64,000 bases of DNA from Membranipora membranacea. Its lineage: Eukaryota; Bryozoa; Gymnolaemata; Cheilostomatida; Membraniporidae. The stretch is taken from contig OU612066.1 of assembly GCA_914767715.1 (NCBI GenBank), forward strand, positions 30,046,283 through 30,110,282, read 5' to 3'. The position numbers and the translations under genes were made by a program. The number at the start of each line of letters is the position of its first letter. Positions within the stretch are counted from its first letter, which is position 1. This document shows positions 37,840 to 50,700 of the stretch, piece after piece. The notes under the pieces were generated by a model, which was not told the origin of the DNA, searched no databases, and was given only the letters and a program-made list of their open reading frames with translations.

Positions 37840-38499
37840 TATCTACAGCTATACAAAACAAAATTTGAGTACAGATATGTAGGGTGGTAGGCGGGAAGGC
37901 TGGAGGGTTTTTCAATATTCTGAGCTCCACTGTGACTTGGTCAGAGGTAAAGCAATGAATGGAAGGTAATGACCTTTGCACCTCAATATGTATGTAGTTG
38001 GTTATCAGGACCACATACCAGACTTCAAAGTAAGTTTTTAGAGATTAGTCTACATGGACTGTGCTCCATTACAGAGACGCATATCAGGAGGGGGGGGGGC
38101 CTGTGAATCAAGGAGGGCCAACTCCAAAAAATACAACAATTTAAATCTAAAAAATCCATTTTGTAAAATGTTAATTTTCATCTAACCCCATATCACAGGC
38201 CATGGGCAACTGGTCCAAATTGATAGAATGGCATATGTTCATCGGACCTACATTGAAGAAATTATTAAACTTATCATGTGAAATGATCACTTTTGATAAT
38301 TTCTCTTTTTCACTAAACATTTACCATTTGCCGGAAAGATTTAGACTATTGGAAAAGAATAAAATTGGGAATTAATAAACTAGCTGCTCTCCCTATTGCA
38401 ATATCTATGTACCAAACAGAATATTTATCCATACAATTGTTCAGCAGCTAATATAAACTTTCAACTGACTTATGAGTTTGTAAGATCGGATCCAAGGTG

Positions 38500-38725
38500 C
38501 TAAGATTTGTTTATCAATGGGATAAGCTCATCTCCCTTCACTCCACCATCTCCTTTTGAGGTCAATCCAAGTTTGTTTGCACTGCAGCATTTGTAAAGCT
38601 CATGAAGTTTCAATGCAACAATAATTATTATAACCGCAACAGAACGCAAAGCATACACTGTCATGGTCCATCCAAAGTTAGTTCTCTTCAAAACCGCTCC
38701 AGATATAACAGGTCCAGCCCAGTCT
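38500..38725 (-). pseudogene. Orphan last exon of an SLC18B1-like transporter
   Basis: A 226-bp exon 11 (AG acceptor before 38725, stop TAG at 38500-38502) encodes the TM12 part (WAGPVISGAVLKRTNFGWTM...) and a charged tail ending LIPLINKS. It is nearly identical to exon 11 of the fourth copy (58690-58915). No exons 1-10 precede it: sequence equivalent to intron 10 runs to about 38951 and then changes abruptly to unit 2. It is open but cannot encode a transporter alone. The reason is the duplication breakpoint inside intron 10. Confidence 0.85.
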
Positions 38726-39144
38726 CTATAAAAATAGACAGCAAAATGAACCACAAATGATTCAATGTAACATAACAGGAGTGACAGTGGCCAGGTCAAA
38801 GAAGGAACTGCTTGGCCAGAAGATTGCGGTTTCTAAAATATCCATAATTGAAGTGAATAATTATGGCTTGAGTTGAGGGCGTTCAATCGTCAGTCATGGG
38901 AGCAGTGGTTAGCGATGTGTTTCCATCTATTGCACTTGTCTTCTGTTCTGTTCATCCAAAGTGATTGTCAGAGCAGTACAGCTGGAGAATGGGACTTGTC
39001 TGAGAGATATTAGGCCTACATCTATCCGATGATAACCATTGGCCAAAGTTCACAAGTTTGACAGAAATGGTATTAACGCTGTAAAAGTTACGCCATAAAA
39101 GTTCATTTGTGAGCTTGCAGTAAAATACTGATTTTATGATCACG

Positions 39145-40505
39145 TATATCAATAAATGTCAGTCAGGCTGGGCTTAGGATGTTGAGATTGCTACTGGTAA
39201 ACACTGCAACCCAGTTCCACCTGCCGACTTATCCGTAGTACCCACTGGCCTTAATAGGAGGTGGGAGGGTGGGTAGACACCCTGGTAGGACAAAAAAAAC
39301 CTGCCTCTAAGAGTGCATGCATCTTGGGTCTTGCGCTCATCTATCAGCCTGGTAACCTGTTGCCTTGCAGTCGTCCCCCTTCTGGGAAAAGGCTAAGGGA
39401 GCAAACCCCAACGGAAAACCCTGAGTCAAGGGCGGTAGACTCAATGGAATCAATGTATCTTCCGGCCAGCCGATGCGACTACTAGGGCAGCGGTCTTGTC
39501 TCGGATTCTCCTTGCCAGCACACAACAGCCCCTTTAGTGCAGGGACTGCTCAGGTAACTGGCAAAACCCTGTGTAGTCTAATACCTTGCCAGCAATCTCT
39601 ATGAATCATGACAACATGCAAGCTGGAGTAAGCTTGAATGGCAAACTCTCAGATCTGTATTTGGTATCAAATGGGTTCAAACAAGGATGTGTTCTCGCAC
39701 CGACGCTCTCTTCCTTATTCCTCAATGCAACTCTAACCCATGCATTCAATGACTGTAACAACGGAGTCATACTCCAAAGCCGCCCAAATGCAGATCTCTT
39801 CAACGTCAACCAGTTTAAATCAACACGCAAGACCAAAGTATATTAGTCAGAGAATTGATGTTCGCGGATGACACAGCTCTCATTGCTCACAGCTTTGATG
39901 ATGCACAAGCAATCGTCACAAGGTTTTCAGATGCAGCAAAGGCATTTGGACTAAAGATCAACATCAAAAAGACAGAGATGATGTACCAACCAGTCCGAGG
40001 ATCTAACACCGAGGACCTGAATATCAAAATTGATGATCAAGATCTAAACAGAGTAAGCCACTTCAAATATCTAGGGTCAACCGTGTCAGACACGAACAAG
40101 CTAGATGAAGTCGAAAGCATCCACTGCTTTTGGGAGGTTGCAAGAACGAGTATTGGATAATAAACACCTTGCCATCGAGACCGAAGCTGCAGTCCGCCGT
40201 GCAATAGTGCTATCCACGCTACGGTATGGTTTAGAATCATGGACTGTATCGGATTACATCCCACAGGCTTAGCGGGTATATGATGAGGCACCTGAGGTAC
40301 ATTCTCAAGTTCAAATGGTGGCACCGCATTGAAAAAGGAAAATACTCCAAAATATGGGCTTGGCTGCATACCATCCTTGAATATGACATGGCTGGGTAAT
40401 AGCCTCACATTGACAGGGCCCTATACATCTGATTCATGCGAAACCCAAAGGCAAAGTGGACCAGGGCAGTGGGCAGGGCTGGGTATGTTTTAAAAGAACT
40501 AGGCA
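39145..40505 (+). mobile_element. Internally deleted LINE, unit 2 copy
   Basis: Duplicate of 25283-26640 with the same 5'-part-to-RT junction. It has QGCVLAP (about 39685), FADDTALIAHS (about 39861) and YLGSTVSD. A deletion of about 20 bp near 40109 and a separate frame downstream break it. It is about 95% identical to the other unit by eye. Confidence 0.7.
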
Positions 40506-41601
40506 ATAGAGTTACGCGTCAACATAGTTATGAATAACCTTGGGAGCTCTCTGTTTTATGTTGCTTCATAGAATCTGATTTGAGCTTCTCGAACATAAGT
40601 TTACATCAATCCAAACACCCTTTTTTATCAATGTCTTGCAACGTCACTGCTTAACATGACTTTGAGTGAAATAGAGTCAGGTATCACACCAGGTATCTTT
40701 CTTTTTCTGTGTTTAAAAGAATTCTTTGCAAGGATACGCATTCACTCACTTGGGATTGTAAGAAGCACGCTCCGTCAGAGTTAATGTAACGCCAATCATG
40801 TTAATGAAAGTTACTCTGACTTCTTCCTAGTCATCTCCGTCAAACCACAGTGTATGTATGTATGCAATGCTGCCATCAAACGATAGTGTGCTTATTGAAT
40901 TATGTATAGATAAGAACTGATTTGCACACTGATATTCGTGATTAGGGTATGAAGCTGTTTATCCAGCTGTAATATTTTTGCTCTTCAAAAATAATAACGT
41001 CATCGCCCAACAATTAATTCCATACCCTCATTTCGACGATCAGTCTGTTCAATTTTTTTTTTATTTACGTGAAGATCAGTTTCGCTCAATTCAGTTGGGC
41101 CGACTGATTGACATCCATTTGATCTGACGGTTTGATAATGGTTTAATATGTCTGGGATACTTTGCTTGGCAAGTCGACTAGAGTTATACTCTCCCGAAGT
41201 GAGGGAAGACAATTATAAACAATGACTATTTCGATAATCTGCTAATTAATGTTTTCCTACGTAATACGGATACACCACATCTTAAATATGATTGCATTTA
41301 GGTCTGTGCACTCCGAGACAGTTTGACATACAATAGATCTGACGGTTTGATCACTGTTTGAGTCTTGAATACTTTGCTTGGCAATGTGTATTTTTGGACT
41401 GGACAGCAATGGGAAAATAGATTAAGCTTTAGTTTTGTTAGGGGGCTGGATTTGCAATGTTCGAGTGGTATATGGTTATCGTAAGTGCAAATAAAGTTAG
41501 TGTATATAGGTAAGGTCAGCGGAGTCAACTAGTTTAGGTCAAGCCATGGGCTAAACAGAGATCATGTCCTGGGTCAATTCCCCAAATGATAGTGTTCTGT
41601 A

Positions 41602-44222
41602 TATGACTTTATCGCTCTCAGAAGGTTCTCACTGAACAGGGCTTCTAATCTGCACTAACTACCTCTGCCGGCACTCCACAAGGTTGTGTTATCAGTCCCC
41701 TCCTTTTTTCAATATATGTACAGCATATGCCTAAGCCTAGCTCTGGTAACTTTCATCTGATTAAATACGCTGATGACACAGTATTGATTGAGCTTTTGTC
41801 GAGAAGTGATGTTTCATGTATGGGTAATGCTGCCCAAGATTTGGCTGGTTGGTGTCATGATAATGATCTATTTTTGAATGTGTCAAAGACAAAGTAGCTT
41901 GTATTGTGCAATCTTAGAGACAATCCTGTACATGATAGCTTAGTTATCAATGGTAATAATGTAGAGCAGGTTGACAGTTTTAAATACTTATTAATATACT
42001 ATTATTGACAAAAAGCTTAAGTTCCAAGAACATTCCATCGAAGTCATCAAGAAAGCCCGCAAGAGACTTTACATCATGAAGAAGCTGTATTCAATGCATA
42101 TAGCTGTGCCTCTTAGAATGCAATGCTATACTACTTTTATTGAATGTATATTTTTGTACCACCTTAGCACTCTATATTGCCACTCATCCCCGTCATCTAG
42201 GAATTCGCTCAATAGAGTTATAAGCCTCGCAGGCTATCTAGGTAGCTGCAAGTTTGACACCATCGAGGCAATATACGAAAGAGTGATGAGCACAAGATGC
42301 CTCAGACTTGTAGCTACTGACCACGCTGACCCAGTATTTATATTCGATAAACTTCCATCTGGTCGATACAGAGCAATCAAAGCGAGGGTAAACATACGAA
42401 CTGACTGTTTCCGATCCCTCTGTGTGCGGATGGTTGGTTGGTTGGTTTATTGTGTCACAAACATTAGGTATGCTGCAAGATTGAGTGTTTATATTGTTAC
42501 ATGAGTAGGGAATTCCAAAAAGAAACATACACAAAATGAGTAAAGTAAAGTCTGACTTCTAGTGGATTAAAAAATATCTTGTAATATCGAATCAAGTGTC
42601 TGAGGAATGAGTCTTTACCCCAGGCAGTTCCGTATTTAAGGCTGCGATATCTGCCTGAGGGGACTTTCTCAAGAAAATTGTTTAAAAAATGTTCGTCATC
42701 ATGTATTATCTGCAGGCCCAGGTTCTTTGTACGTTTTGATATGACTGAATCTAGGTCCCCAATATCAAGACCTAGTCTGTCGCCTTGCTTAAAAAACTTT
42801 CTCAGAGCTTTCTTGTCTCGTGAATAAATACTAGTGAACAAAATAGGTAGGCAGTAGGTTAGAATGGATACAATAAAACTTTTAAATAACATGCAGGCTA
42901 AAGGCTTTGTACTCTGATAGTTAAAGGTTCTGATGAGGAACATTCTCTGATTTGCTTTGGATACAACGTTATTGACATGATCTTCCAAACGCAATTTGTT
43001 ATCAAAGAGAACTCCCAAATATTTAACATTGTCACAAAAATCTATTTTTGCACCATTTAATTCTAGAGTAGGACTGTCAGGTTTATATATCTTAGTGGAG
43101 AAAAGCATCTCTTGGGTTTTAGAAGGATTTAGTAATAAGTCTAGTTCTTTGCATAGACCAGAGATTCTATTGATCTCATTAAAATAATTAGACAAGTCAT
43201 TATTATCAGAGATGCAACCAACAATACAAGTGTCATCAGCATATTTTAAAATAGTTATATTGCTCTGTTCTGACCTAATCCTATTTGTATACACTGAGAA
43301 TAATAGAGGACTGAGGACAGAACCCTGGGGTGTTCCTGTGTTGGTGGTGATTGATGTTGAGAGAATATTGTTTACTATTGTTCTTTGTGTTCTGCCTGTA
43401 AGGAAGCTCGACACCCAGTTTGTAACTCTGGAGTCTAGATGTTGCAGTTCTGTGAGGAGATTACTGACACTGATGGTGTTAAATGCAGACAAGAAGTCGA
43501 GAAAGAGGCATCTTGCATAGTTGGCAGCTTGACGGTCTATGTAACTAGTTATTGTGGTAATAAGGCATAATACTGCATCCTGGGTTGATCTTTTAGCTCG
43601 GTAGGCGAATTGGTGATTGTCGAGAGGAGTGTTTTTAACTATATAGCTTTTCAGCAGACGTTCCATTGTTTTACATAAGCAGCTTGTCAGGGCTATTGGT
43701 CGGAAGTGTTTAAGTTGATTTGGCTTGTCAGTTTTTGGCAGCGGTTTGATGATGGCCGATTTCCATATATTAGGAGTTGTTTGAGAGTCTAGAGAGAAGT
43801 TGAATATATCCGTAACTACAGGCGCTAGTTGGTCAGCACAGAGTTTTAATGCTCTTGGTATCAGACCATCAGGGCCAGCACCCTTTCTAGAGTTGAGGCG
43901 TTTGAGTTGTACCCGAACTGATTTTTCATCTATTGTGCAGGGAGGAGCAGTTAGGTTTTTGTAAGCAGGTTGTGGTGGCTGAGTGTCTTGTTTCTCAAAT
44001 CTGGCAAAGAAGTTGTTGAGTTCTTCAGGTTGGAAGTTAGATAGTATACTTTTTTAGCCAACTAGTGATAATTCTTCCTGTTTATTTATTTTTTTTCAAT
44101 TTTTAAAACCAACCAGACCAAAACTTTTTTATGTTTACACCATAACTTTTATTGGTCAGCGAAAACAAAATATTTCTCAAATATGAGACTGTAATAAACG
44201 ATGAATGAAAAAATGAATGAAT
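41602..44222 (+). mobile_element. LINE (outer) interrupted by a second LINE, unit 2 only
   Basis: The left part (41602-42430) encodes RT: TPQGCVISPLLFSIY (about 41673), KYADDTVLIELL (about 41763), then, in shifted frames with a stop at 41895-41897, the thumb region and VATDHADPVF...LPSGRYRAIKA. The right part (about 44060-44222) looks like its 3' end: AATAAA at about 44193 and a GAATGAATGG-type tail. Unit 1 (about 27770) lacks the whole block: GTGTTCTG continues directly to CATGTAACTTGATG. The 5' end is truncated, so the element is dead. Confidence 0.7.
42431..44059 (-). mobile_element. Nested LINE with long RT open frame (CR1/L2-like)
   Basis: Minus-strand ORF2 remnant, open from about 44059 to its stop at 42497. 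In order: SRKGAGPDGLIPRAL (RT motif 1 region), WKSAIIKPLPK, HFRPIALTSCLCKTME, CLFLDFLSAFNTI (motif A; Asp at D-F), GTPQGSVLSPLLFSVY (motif B), ILKYADDTCIV (motif C, catalytic DD), NPSKTQEM, VKYLGV, and a C-terminal VPSGRYRSLKYG. The 3' UTR has AATAAA and ends in (CCAA)n at 42431-42448. The endonuclease and all of ORF1 are absent (5' truncation). This is the best preserved RT in the window. Confidence 0.85.
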
Positions 44223-44702
44223 GGTATGTAACTCGATGTGCCAGGTAAATGTTTTTGCTGTAAATTCAGAATATATCATACACAATTTACGAATATGCGA
44301 AAATAAAAGTGAGGGAATTAAATTATAAATAATGGTATTATTTTCATTTAAAACCATAAAACACAGATTAAGATCATGTCATCCAAGTGCTGATCAATGT
44401 TCTCCTATGTATGAACTTGTAAAGCAGATTCACCGCATCTCTTTAATGATTCCTGTACACATCCAAAATTGTACAATTATAAACATCATGTAGTGTATTT
44501 GAAGTCTGCTTTGCTAATAATGACAAGTACTCAAATTGATATCAATTGGTGTTGCAGTTAAGGTAACACTCTGAGAAGTGTGATGTTGAAAATTTCGAAG
44601 AAATTCATGTGTGGCAGCAAGCAATGCTAAGAAGAACAATATATCTATGCACTGCACTATATTTAAATAATAAAATTGATTAAGGTTATCGTAAAATAGA
44701 CT

Positions 44703-47700
44703 TTATTTCAACAAAGGGGTCTTCTCACTTCCTTTATGTTTTTGTTTTGGAGACAATGCAGAAATGCTTGTACTGCAGCGTTTGCAGACCTCATATAATT
44801 TTACTGCAATAATCATGAATATAACTGCAACAGAACTCAAGGAATAGACTGTCATGGTCCAACCAAAGTTAGTACTCTTTATAACTTCTCCGGAGATAAC
44901 AGGTCCTGCCCAGTCTCTACACAAATAATTAGAACATGATTTTAATATTTATGTATTTTAATTCCTGTCAATCAGGGGATAACAAGGTGGATCTGCTTGG
45001 TTAACAATTCCTGAGGTAAATATCAGTTAGTGATGTTTCAATAGTTAATCACCTAGGCTGTTGTTGCTGATATTTACGCATTTATTTTTCGACTGAATAA
45101 GTTGATAGGAAAATAAAGTGGAGACGCTCAGCAAGCAATTCCTGAGTTTAATATTATCCCTAGCAAAAATGAGTGAGGCTGGTTTGGGACACAAGTAGTG
45201 CCGTTTCAATAATCAATCACCTAGGCAGTGGTTAGTAATGTATTACAAATAACAGGTCATGACAGTGCTTATATGAGATAGAGCACAACAAACTGTGACA
45301 GCTGATCAGAAAGAAACCCTTGTAGAACTATGTTTGATTTAATTCATAGTACAAATTTTACCCTGAGCACATGTGATCTATTTTTATTATCACACGGTAA
45401 TATCAGATTTATTTATAAACTGAACTAAAACTAGCTTATGCCAAAAGATATACCTGTAGTACTTACCCAAGTGCATAAGAACTAGACCAGAAAGACGATA
45501 ACATTGCATTGGTAGAGGTTTTGCTGACTTGTGATTCTGTATCTTCCTTTGACCCTTCACTGTAATTAGCACCAGTGAGTCATCATGGTACAAACACACA
45601 ATCTGATTGGGTATCAATTTGATGGACATGTCAGCAAGCAATGTGTGCTGCTGAGATGACCATAAATGTCAATTTTGTATTTTAAAACAAGCGTCATAAA
45701 GAAGCCCAACCAAATAAGTAGGTTTTAAACACTTTAGTTAAATGCATCAAATTCCTAGAGCTCACCAACAATTTGATCAAACCAATCGGTATACATTGAT
45801 ACTCTGTCTAACAGCGTAGGGTTATATCTAAGAAAAATCATGTTGCTGTTTTTAAAAATCAAATGAATAAATAAGTAAAACACATGCTTACCCTGAAGAT
45901 CTTTTGAAGAGAAGCGCTAGAGAAGGTACTATTAAAAACCCGAGACCGATACCTAACACGCCAACACAAGTCAGCAATAGCCATAGTGGTCTGTAATAAA
46001 GAGTATGATTACACCCTTCTGTGATATCTAAGCACATAGCAATATAAATATACCACAATGCTAAAGCAGTCTAATACTATGTGGTAGTATCGCTTAATTA
46101 TCGCTGATAAAGTTTTTCATTCTCTTTCAGTTGCCAGGCTTTATTGGCAAATTTTTCCCTAATATGAGCACAACTCTCGACATACAAACTCTTAACGCCT
46201 ATTTAGAATTATAATCACAAACTATTCGACAGATCGAAGAATCCCATTTCAATGAGGTGTCGAGACATTAGAATTGATTTTAAATAAGCTTTTTGATTTC
46301 TTAACCGTACTCTTGTACTGTGTAAGTTGTCAGTTTGGATGACTTACCTATGCAGCCAGGGAGTTAGTGGTGATGGTCCCATTGGAATAAAGTTTATAGC
46401 CAGTATTATGTATCCAAACATCATGACATACAGGGAGTCCAGACATTTCTGTGGTAGAGAGTATCAGTACATGAAATATTTTATTATGTGGAATGTTGAT
46501 TTGTCATGATATGAATATTATTATCTATCAGTTGGATATCATGTAAAAACTACCTAGAATGACTTGTAAAATATACGATACCAGATCGGTGTCTTTACAA
46601 AGATAGTAAGAGGCATAATTGAGCTGTGACCCAGAGGGATATGTTTTTAGGCATTTGCTGCTTATTTGGTAACTTTTGAACAATAAGACCAAGTTTGAAA
46701 TGTAAAAGTTCATACTAAAAATCCTACTAGACCTAGTAATTGCTTATGTTTTCTAGAAAAACAAAGGTAGCGCCTACAAATAATCATTGTCTATTATAGA
46801 TGGAAGAATGGCCCTTACAGTAAACCCCAACATTACTTTCTAAAGTTGTGAAAGTAGAACATTTTGTGTTTCATTGTACATAATCTCTTAAATCCTTAAT
46901 CTAAAAGGAATTTTTCTTAACCCCAAGGTCAGGAGTTAACAGGATAGAAAGCATCACTCAATTGTATTATTACAGGATTTCGGCGATTTGATGAAATAAA
47001 TGCAACATATTATTTAACTGTTGGTTGAAGTTGTGTCAATCTTGGATATCAATACTCACAATCTTGTCTAGGCATTTGCCGACGACAGGAGCAAATATGA
47101 TATAAGTGGCAGATAAAAGAAGAAATGATAGTGCACTCAACTCCTGACTCAATCCATACTACAAAAAGAGAGTATCATATCAAAGGACTGGTGACAATTT
47201 TCATCCGTCATCATGTCATAATGTCATAATGGTACTTTCTTGAGATCATCTACCAAAAATGAAAGATTGTGGAAAATGGTTTACCTTTCTGCGAAGTTCT
47301 GGCTCAAGAATAGGGTCGATACAAGACCACATTGCAGCAGTGTATGATATCAGCAGCAGTCCATATATCACATTAACATCTGACAGAAGTTTGAGTACAG
47401 ATACTGGTTCAGATTTCTGACCAACCTCTGAACCAACTGAGAAATAGATGATAACAAGACTTTGTTGAGTCAGCGTGCTTCTCACCAAAATTACAATCTA
47501 TTATGATTGGGATGTTTTCAATTTCTCTAACTCAAGGATTGAAGACTCCATTGAACACTTGTTGGTATTGTAAAAAGTCAGAATGGGAAAACCCCCCTCT
47601 GCAACCAATGGTCTAACATATTATTTGACACAAGCATCTGGCGAATCAACTCCAGATAAAATGATTATTTAACAGTAAGGCCTACCGTTTGAAGGGAGCA

Positions 47701-50700
47701 GGAAATACATTGAAACTGAGCAGCAAATAATTATAGCACCATCAGCAGCAAATGTGGCCATGAAACCACCCAGCTAAAACATTGGAACATTTCAGTTAAT
47801 AATTGTTTATGATTTCCATTGCAAGTTGGAAAAATAAATCTCTTATGTCAATATTTGGGAGCATCTCTCTAAGGTGCCTCAAAACCCTTCCTTAGTATCA
47901 AGGAAATATTTAGGCACACAACATAGTTTCTAAAGAAAAGAGTTGTAGTCAGCTGAACCATCTAATTATTTGACTTGATTAGATGTAATTTCTTTCTAGC
48001 TTTGGTCAATCGTCATTTTAATTCCCAAACATTGAATTCACAGCCTGCCTCGGCAAGAATAAGAGCATCATTGAAGACAAACCTTGAAAAATGCGCTGCC
48101 TATAGCGGGTCCGACCATTACTCCGAGACCAATCATTGTTTCTCCGTAGCCCTGCAAGGGGAAAAATTTTGGGAAGTGGTCATTTCGGGGGTGTGCATCG
48201 CCCATGTCACGCCCACTCCCGCCCTTGCATGGCCCATACACCGCCTATACCACGCACAACACATCGCACCTGATTTCCCATGCCTCGCCCAAGGTTTAAA
48301 TGCTTTGCGGTGAAAGTGCGATGTACAAACATGGCTCACCCTCGCATTTTCCAGCCACTAACTTGCTATGAATCGCCCTGGTCAGTCCTGACTTTTCCTC
48401 TTTCAAAATCATGAGAGTGATGGCTCACTTTCACACAGGCAATGCCCATCAAGGCTCAAGCTGTCCTCATGTTGTCAACTTTTACATCGTGAGCGACCGG
48501 ATGTCTCTCAACAGTGTAACATTGTCTGCAATAGCTGTTTATAAATATTTACTAAATTGTCAATTTCAATTATCTAATTTTTTGTAAAATAGTTTTATGA
48601 TATCAATCCATGGGCATAATTTTTAAATAAAATTTTATTTCTAAATGCTAATCGTTGGTAGTAAGTTTAGTTTAGGTCCAACACCTCTTTTTATTTCCCC
48701 ATTGCTTTACATGCAAACTATGTTGACTTGTCACCTCAATAGGCCTGCTGCAGGTTGTTTCAATTCTCTAACCAGATCACTCAAAATGATGGTATGCCTG
48801 TGCTCTTCCATAAAATTGCCTGTCAACATTTTTCAGTGGCTCCCATATATAAACCATTGCCCAGCAAGCATATATGATGCATTCACCAGTGGTTTTCGGG
48901 GGTGGGGGGGGGGAGGGGGGTTGGGGAGATTGTTTTACTACTTTGGGTGATCATTTAATTCGACGGACTATAGGTAATGTGCTATATCTGAAATAAAATA
49001 TTATTCAAAAATATTCCGTTAGAATTATATCATGAAACTAATTTGAAAAATTATTGCACATAAGAAAATATAGTTTAATAATAGTTTAAGTATATTTAAG
49101 AAATTTGCAATTTTGTAAATATTTATAAACAGCTATTGAAGACAATATTACACTGTTGAGAGACATGCGGTCGCTTACGATGTAAAAGTTAACAACAAGT
49201 GGACAGCTTGAGCCTTGATGGGCATTGCCTGTGCGAAGTGAGCCAGCACTCTCATGATTTTGAAAGAGGAAAAGTCAGGACTGACCAGGGCGATTCATAG
49301 CAAGTGAGTGGCTGGAAAATGCGAGGGTGGGCCATGTTGGTGCATCGCACATACACCGCACAGCAGTTAAACCTTGGGCGAGGTATGGGCGATCAGGTGC
49401 GATGTGTTGTGCGTGGTATAGGTGGTGTATGGGCCATGCAAGGGCGAGGGTGGGCATGACATGGGCGATGCACACCCGGAAATGACCACCTGCAAAAATT
49501 TTAAATGTCACATCTCATTAGATTTAACATAGTTCATGTAGTATTCTATCTTAGTATTCATTTATTGAGTGAAGGGGAGGATCAATAGTTGAATCATTTT
49601 TCTTCGTCAATCATATGAGTTAAATCAGTTAAGTAGGACTCAACCACGATTTCTGTGTGAAACTAAATGTCAATACATCATAAGCTCAATATCAAAGCCT
49701 ACCATCACAGTGACCGTATTTTCAGGAAAAGTCACTGATAAAATGGTGAGTGCAGCTGTGCTGAATGCAGTATTTCCCAAGGCATGAGCTATTCGTATTA
49801 GAAATGCCATGATGAGATATTGTATGTCTGGCGCGTCTGTGTTCTCTCTTACAGGAATATATTCTAAGACCCCAAATAACACTGTGGCACCTCCAACAAA
49901 GAACAAACCAAACACTGACATGGTGTATAGTCCAGTATGTTGTATCTGAAAAGAGATGATCAAAGGGTCTATCGGAGATGAAATTTGATGGTGAGGTAAA
50001 GCGTGAGTCATTTTGTCAGAATTTGGTTGTTGTTTAGCTAGGCTGACATTATGAGGGTAGCTTACAACAGGAGATTAGCCAAAAACATGTGGGAGTCCCA
50101 AAATTCTAGCAGTTAGTTATTGTGTCACCAACGTCACACCTGTATGTTTTATTTCTGTATATTTTATTAGCCTTGGATGCTTGAAAATGAACGTTGATGT
50201 TCACAGAATGGGGAATTCAGACTCGCTTACACAAAACTTTGCTGTAATCAGTAAATAGACCTGAGTTTAGATGAAATGTTGGCGGTTGGCCAGTAGAAGA
50301 CAATATGAGGGTAGCAATATGTCATTATAATACAGTTCAGATAAGGCCCTGTGTTATGCAGGCTGCCTGGCTGCGTTATGACTACTATATTATCACAGAG
50401 TAAGGATAAGCAGAGGGGACACTTCAATGATCGTTATAGTGCCTGCGGTTTTTATCCACTTGGGGAAATTCATCAATCTGGCCACCTGCCAATTTCAGAA
50501 TATATATAAGTTACAGTAGAGTTTTGTCATGCAGACATAGCCACCTTTGATAGGTCATAATTCATTCTGTATTTATCCTAAAGACTGATTTCTAACTTTT
50601 CTGAAATTTCCAATCTTCGAGCTATACACCATATATTGTCATTTTTTGCTAGGATACATAGGTTATGAGTAATCCAGGTTTTTAAAATGAGTTTTATCAT

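Larger units (their letters stand above)
25088..38951. repeat. Segmental duplication, unit 1
   Basis: This unit matches 38952-59138 in the same order and orientation: LINE, palindromic relic, minus-strand transporter gene, intergenic hairpin, last exon of another transporter. The left edge (TCATCCAAAGTGATTG at 25088) lies in the 3' flank of gene 1. The right edge lies in sequence equivalent to intron 10 of the fourth copy. Unit-specific insertions are 28042-29009, 33812-34693 and 34983-35398. Confidence 0.85.

Noticed and set aside
41602-44222. Twin-priming inversion of a single LINE
   Set aside because: Both opposed fragments contain the C-terminal region (LPSGRYRAIKA and VPSGRYRSLKYG) with different sequence, so they are two elements, one nested in the other.
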